Made by a program: the position numbers and the translations under genes. Positions 58,480-64,000 of a stretch of 64,000 bases of DNA are shown here, in pieces. The first letter of the stretch is position 1. Each line of letters opens with the position of its first letter. The notes below the pieces were generated by a model that saw only the letters and a list, made by a program, of their open reading frames with translations, was not told the origin of the DNA and made no database searches. Location: contig NC_087076.1 in NCBI RefSeq assembly GCF_026151205.1, forward strand, positions 17,657,419-17,721,418, read 5' to 3'. The DNA is from Bolinopsis microptera (taxonomy: Eukaryota > Ctenophora > Tentaculata > Lobata > Bolinopsidae).

Positions 58480-58806
58480 TGAGAACTATATAACGTGTAG
58501 TTTTACAGATTTTCAACTGTCTCCTGTTTTTTCTCACTTACTAATTCCGTGTCTTATTAGGGGAAGCCAGATGTGGGTTTCTTTGGGGGTTTCTCTCTGT
58601 TATACGATGAGAAGTCTAACAACCATACATAAAGTTTGATCCCGCTAAATCATTCTGGTCGATATCTGTAAAAAACAGTTCCAGCTTTGGGAAAAAAGCT
58701 GTTTTCTAAATTCTAGGAATTGGCGCCTTTTACAGTGAAATATACGAATATGACTAATACTTTGAAAGAGGATATTTACCTCTAACTGTAGTTTAAACAG
58801 TTTGCT

Positions 58807-58962
58807 AATAGATTTGGATACTGGTGGCGGTGGGAAGGTGTGCTATTGACACAAGACAGCGATTAACCGATCAGCTTCCAGCAGCGACCAATCAAACCCG
58901 CGAACAATATCACGTGTCATAAAAACTATGGCTGACCTCGCCACCAGTATCCAAGTCTATTG
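58807..58962. repeat. MITE-like element with TTGGATACTGGTGGCG ends
   Basis: TTGGATACTGGTGGCG near 58814 is mirrored by CGCCACCAGTATCCAA ending at 58954, with the flanks AATAGA/TCTATT also complementary. A related copy lies at 18541-18665. Confidence 0.75.
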
Positions 58963-60769
58963 AGCTCCATTTAAATTGGGGAGGTACAACCTGAAGAACA
59001 TTGGTGTGAAGCATGGTAGGAGAGGGCGAGTGGGAGCAACTTGGGGGACGGAAGTGTCCAATTAGACATAATTGGTTCGAGAGTCCCTTTTAAGAGTTTT
59101 GCGGTGCCATCTGTCTACATAAATATGCAATTTATACTTTACTTTAACCCCCAGAAAACCTTTATTCTCTCGTTTGTTCGGTCGTTTTCAAATTTCAATC
59201 CCAGACAAATCAGGTGCATGTATTTTGCAGGCTTCCAGTTCCTTTGAACGGCGTTTAACAAGCCGTATATATAACCAGTTAAGGTAGTTAATTGAGGCGA
59301 AATGAAGGGGAAATAAGGAGGATAAACTTTAGGCTGCTCAGTTCATTGATCAATTATAATGCGGAAAACACAGTCTAGAACGGGCAGTGATTAAAAGTAA
59401 AATATATCTCAGGACGGGGAGTGTAGTGTCTGTGTAATGGGATACACACATCCCACACTCACATATTATTATGGTATGTAATTTGGGAGCTATAATGGGG
59501 GTGCTTAGCAACAGAACAGCTGTAACTCTCTGCAGGAGAGTGTAGGTACCTTGGTTAAAGGTACATTCCACAAAGTAGGAGCGGTACATTCCAGGAGGAG
59601 CGGTACATAAACAATTAGTAAACAATCACCACTCCGCAAACTATTTACAGTCTTGAGATATGAGGATTATTGAAGGATCTGTTTGTTATTATTGACATTC
59701 CTTAAATTGTTTTGTCGTATTTCTCCTCTTAAGTGAATCGAAGAAAGCAGGCACCGTTAAACGTTCTAAAATTACATTACATATTCGTAAGATACAACTC
59801 GAGAACCAACCAAGGAAAGTTATAGTTTAATCTTCGAGATTTTATAAGGAAGCAAAAATAATGAGTTCGGCAAGAAGGGTCGTAGGTGACGTGATTAACG
59901 AGCATCTAAATTCTTAAATTGTAGTTTTTTGAAGAAAAGTGTAGGAAAAGAGTCTTATCGCAAAATTAAGGCGAAAATAATGTAAATCCAATTAGATCAT
60001 AGTGATCCCTCATATTCAAAACACAGAAAAAATTAAATATAATGATTTTAAGCTATATAAATTCACATCATTAGTAAAGAATTATTCACGGTCAAATAAA
60101 GATTTTGTTGTCAAAATTAATCAAAACGTTGTTAATCTGAGAACAAGTTATTAAAATGCAAAAAACCACGAGTGATCCCCGAAAAACAAGCCCGAATTCA
60201 CCTCAGTTGAAGAGATAGTTCTAGAAAGCTGAACAATCTTAGGTGCAATGAGGCTTTTAAAATATTTTCCGCAAAAGGTAGAAATCAAAAAAACTAGATT
60301 TAAAAATGTTGACACAATCTTAGCTTAGCTTTAATTAGAGTCACTTTAGTATGTAAGAAACATTTTAACGGCTGAAGAGAGGTGATCCTTAGTAAGACAG
60401 CAAATAAATCAATGCGCACGTTAGTAACAACTAATTTGGGTTCACAGAACCTAAAAATAGAATGTGCTCGTAAATTTATGGAACTAGCTAAAACTTTTGT
60501 CAGTGAAACCCTGACCACAGGCCGGGATCAGACCTTTAACAAGCTTACTACTTCAAAAAATTAGCAGATCTAAGGAATTAAAAGAATGTTAGAGCAGCAG
60601 GAATCCATTTCACAGCTGCTCTGACGCCAGTATAGGCTCTCCTTTTCAGTTCTTCTCCAGTTATCAGCTATAAAAAAAAGAGCCTCTAATAAGGGCAAGG
60701 GAGCTGGGCGGTAAGGCTTCTTGTAATCTGATTTAAATAAGAAAATACATCAAGCATCATAAGAGCAGA

Positions 60770-63759
60770 TCATTCTGCCATAGCGTGGGCCGGTTCTGTT
60801 GCTGGAGACCTCGTATTTGACTCCTCAGCCACAGCCCGGATTTGTTGCTCGCGTATCAGGTGCCGCTCCTCATTGTTTGTTTGAGATTGTTTGAGGTCAA
60901 TGATTGAGCGCTGCAGCTCATCTTTGAGCGTCTGTTCCTGTTCCTGAATCAGGGCTCTGTTCTGTTGCTCCTGCTGGATGGAGGACAGGCAGATTTGTTC
61001 TGTCTTCATGCGCAGGTGATCAGGAATGTTGATGGAGCGTTGGTTGTTCTCGTCACGGTTGTTGTTGTCACTGTCGTGGCCCTGGTTAACTGCCTGACCG
61101 TGACTGTCCCTGGAGAAGAGGTCGTAGTATTGCGAGTACTCGATTACCTCGTCGTCCTTACTTCCTCCTTTCTTCCACTTCTGACGGCGGTTCTGGAACC
61201 ACACCTGGACAAGGATTTCACACGTGAACTACTATTCTAGTTTATGAATTTGAAAAAATAACTTGCTGAGAACATGCGATAGCCTTAGCGTACTTCAACA
61301 CCAGCGTGAAGTAACGTTATGAAGTAGAGATGTCAAGTTATCATAAATTTATGATTTCTCGACCTCGCAATAGAAATAAATACACAGTATATTTAAACCT
61401 TGATCTGTTCGTCAGTGAGGTCTAGTTTTTGTGCTAAGATCATTCTGTCCTCCGTGCAGAGGTATTTCTTTTGTTTAAATGTTTCCTGAAAAATTTGGAA
61501 GTTAGGCATTTTCAGGGATTGGAAACTTTGCGTTTTGATGATTATGGTGGTAAAGTTTTTAGCAATCAATAAACTAATTCATAATGAGATTATGGCGAAT
61601 GATTTGGGCAGTAATTATAGTCTAATTGACAAGGCGTTACGAAAGTAATAGATATTCTCACCACATCGCACTACATAATTTATTAAAGAGAGGAAATTCA
61701 ACTCAGGTGCTGCTCATGAGTCTTCTCCTCGAAATTACTACACACAATAAATCTTATCAGCATGACCAGCCGAATTTTGGTTTTAACACTTAATCTGTTA
61801 AACATTAAATAAAGAATAGTTTAAGGTCTCTCGTAGGCTATCATAATTTCCGAGAATTTAACAAGACAAGTTTGTTTAAACGGCGTGAAATCTGCGATTT
61901 CTGGGATTTCTGTACTTAGCATTGAATGATTAAGACAAATTCGTGTACATAATAATATAATGTAATATTATGACAATGGTAATACCTCCATCTGCTTCAG
62001 CTGCTCCCAGGTGAAGACGGTGCGTGGTTTCCTAGAGTTTCTCCCGTTCATAATGTGCAGAGCAGAACCGTCAAACTTGTACTCCGATGCCCCTACATTG
62101 GCAGGATTATTATGATGTCCTGGATATTATGATGTCCTGATTACAGTGAAACCTCAATATACCGGGCGACTCGGGCGAAACGGAAGTGCACGGTATAGAG
62201 AGGTTTACATGATCCACAGCCTCTCAAATAACCTGACAAGCTTATTATATACCCCATTACAGCCTTACATTCATGTATTGTGTCGTTTTGTCATGAAATA
62301 TAGCTTGACGTGTACTCAAATCACCATCAAATGTGATATAGTCTATGACAAATCACAATAAAATTCATAAAATTCATTAAATTCATTAACAAATTGGCCA
62401 AATAAAGGCTGATTGAGTTTGAGGGAAAAGAAGAGGTCCAGTTTATCGAAGTACCCGGTATAGAGAGGCGCAGGCACAGTATATAGAGGTTCGACTGTAT
62501 TATATCATATAATAGCTTTGGGACGATTGCGTGGGACGAAAATAGATGAAAGGGGCAATCAAACCATATTTGAGGTGATTTACGTAAATTCGGGAACTAG
62601 AACATCAAAAAGCGGAGCAATTTGTAAAGATGAATAATTACATTGCAGTCCGATGCTGTGCCGGCCCCTCTGCGCTAGATTATCAGAAGTGTTCTCAGCT
62701 GACGTAGCGAGTTTATCCGAGAACATGTAGGCCATGCTTGGGATGGTTGTAGCAGCTATCTTGTTGATATCAAGGACCCGGGACTTCTGCTGTTCCGTCA
62801 TGAGTCCGTGCTCGTGAATCTTGGAGGGGGAGAGATTGCTAAAATCCAGGGGCTGTCTGTCGCCAGTGGGAATGTGACGATTTCCTGAAAGTTGTCATAC
62901 TGTATTATTAAAGAATATGTGTAATTTGCTGATGATGATGACAAATATTTACCCAATAATTTACCGACGGAAAATCCATAATTTCACAGCGAGATTGCAC
63001 ACACCAAAGTCATGATGAATGATGCATTCCATAGAATTAATCATGCCAAGATTTTTCTTAAGATACTTAATTATGCAGCGGCGGGCGAATGATTTGACAA
63101 ACAATTGCATACCAGCAGAGGACTCAGAGCGTGCCCTGTAGTCTCTAGGAAGTGGGGTAGTAGGAGCTGACGACACGTCCATGCTGCTATCATCCTGCTT
63201 ATCAGTACCATTGTTCTCTTCTAGTTCTGGGGTCTTTTCCCCGTCAGAAACATGTGAGTTAGAGGCAGGGGAACCCTGTGAACTTGACTTCAACTTGGCT
63301 CTCCTGGATCCTTCTTTGACAAACGTGGGCTTGATCACGTTCTCGGGAAGATTGGGGAAGGGAAACGTGTCCACCTGTCGAGACATTATCTCGTGCTGAC
63401 GTTGCAGGATCTCAGATTGTCGAAAACTGGAGCTGTCAGGGTAAGATTTGAAGGGGGGCAAGCCTCCAAAAGAGGATTGTTTCATTATCTTGGCAGGTCT
63501 CTCGCCCGAGGGCTGTCTTTTATCATCCTCAATAGAAGCTACTTTAGGTGGTAAACTGAAAATATGTTTAAAGCTTATAATGAAATCTTGACAACATTTC
63601 GGAATAGAATATTATGTAAGATTAATACACGGACTTGTTATAGCAACACTCTCGCATTCTACTCATAATGTTTTAAAATGATACCATGACCAGTAACTAA
63701 GTTCGCATACCATGTGGCAGATGAACCATTGCCAGATTCTCCCGACTTGCGCTGAGGTC
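60770..63759 (-). CDS. ANTP-class (NKL-like) homeobox protein, 5' partial
   Basis: Minus-strand exons with matching phases: 63711-63759, 63113-63555, 62642-62884, 61986-62092, 61399-61485, 60770-61204; the 5' end is beyond the window. The homeodomain is split over three exons: RKPRTVFTWEQLKQME / ETFKQKKYLCTEDRM…LTDEQIK / VWFQNRRQKWKK. W48, F49, N51 and R53 are present; position 16 is Met instead of the usual Leu. Introns fall after homeodomain residues 17 and 46. N-terminal exons are Ser/Pro-rich with KSSSQGSPASN and an acidic patch. The C-terminal tail is Gln/Glu-rich and probably coiled coil. The KYL.T.DR and WFQNRR.KWKK pattern is nearest Barx/Bsx/Tlx-type NKL factors, but I cannot assign an orthologue. 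Role: sequence-specific transcription factor. Confidence 0.85.
62144..62497. mobile_element. Pogo/Tigger-type MITE in homeobox intron
   Basis: Starts CAGTGAAACCTCAATATACC and ends TATAGAGGTTCGACTG, flanked by TA (62142-62143, 62498-62499). CCGGTATAGAGAGG subterminal repeats occur near both ends. The CAGTNNAACCTC terminus is the pogo/Tigger hallmark. 354 bp, no ORF. Confidence 0.85.
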
Positions 63760-64000
63760 CTGAAAATGGTCTTATCAGCTAAATTTTATAGCAGTCCGAC
63801 CAATAATGTTGGGGAAAGTTATATCAAGATACTAATGACAAGGGGAATTTTTCCACTAAACAAATGTAATTGTCTAATGTGATTTGCAAAATAATATCAT
63901 TCGCTAGAACAGCTGAATATTCTAATACTTTTAAAATCGATAGGATGAACTGACGTCCTTAAATAGATAAGAAATACACGTCAAACTGCGAGGTTGTGGG

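Noticed and set aside
59060-59100. GGTTCGAGAGTCC resembling a tRNA B box
   Set aside because: Spacing is off by one, and no A box or cloverleaf could be drawn around it.

Overview
This window is intron-rich, AT-rich animal nuclear DNA. Spliced GT-AG exons, genes nested in the introns of other genes, a homeobox gene, and one-to-one homologues of vertebrate genes (EML5/6, TRMT6, COMMD4, FANCF, OCRL/INPP5B, an XRCC1-N-domain gene) all point to a metazoan. Moderate introns and many small inverted-repeat transposons suggest an invertebrate, perhaps an early-branching one such as a cnidarian. The sequence alone does not fix the phylum.

Layout. 1-3081 (+) is the 3' part of an EML5/6-like WD40 gene, and 3082-6468 is non-coding with a duplicated repeat. 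6469-13228 (+) holds three compact genes: TRMT6 (tRNA m1A58 methyltransferase subunit), COMMD4 (four exons, one intron carrying a 1.7-kb transposon) and single-exon FANCF. 13504-30310 (+) is an OCRL/INPP5B inositol-polyphosphate 5-phosphatase with ASH and RhoGAP-like domains. Its introns host a cysteine-rich secreted-type gene, a minus-strand NERD/SF1-helicase gene broken by a transposon and frameshifts, and an orphan ORF. 31725-42025 (+) is an XRCC1-N-domain/zinc-finger gene whose 7.5-kb intron hosts a secreted von Willebrand A protein and a small secreted H-lectin-like protein. 42898-45849 (+) has two tandem secreted DOPA-4,5-dioxygenase-family genes with a pogo-like transposon between them. 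45941-49014 is a relic aspartic-protease gene followed by a GC-rich mosaic of nested inverted-repeat elements. 49024-60769 is a gene-poor stretch rich in AATTA motifs and long CT/GA microsatellites. 60770-63759 (-) is the 3' part of an ANTP-type homeobox gene that continues off the right edge.

Most interesting. (1) A small MITE family at 46.7-49.0 kb, three copies of which have perfect 9-bp target duplications. (2) A hAT-like element with an 8-bp duplication inserted in the last exon of the NERD-helicase gene; the coding frame rejoins exactly across the insertion. (3) A pair of DOPA-dioxygenase-family proteins whose predicted mature N-termini both start His-x-His. (4) Layered nested genes, and tightly spaced same-strand genes with splice-acceptor sequence just before the start codon.
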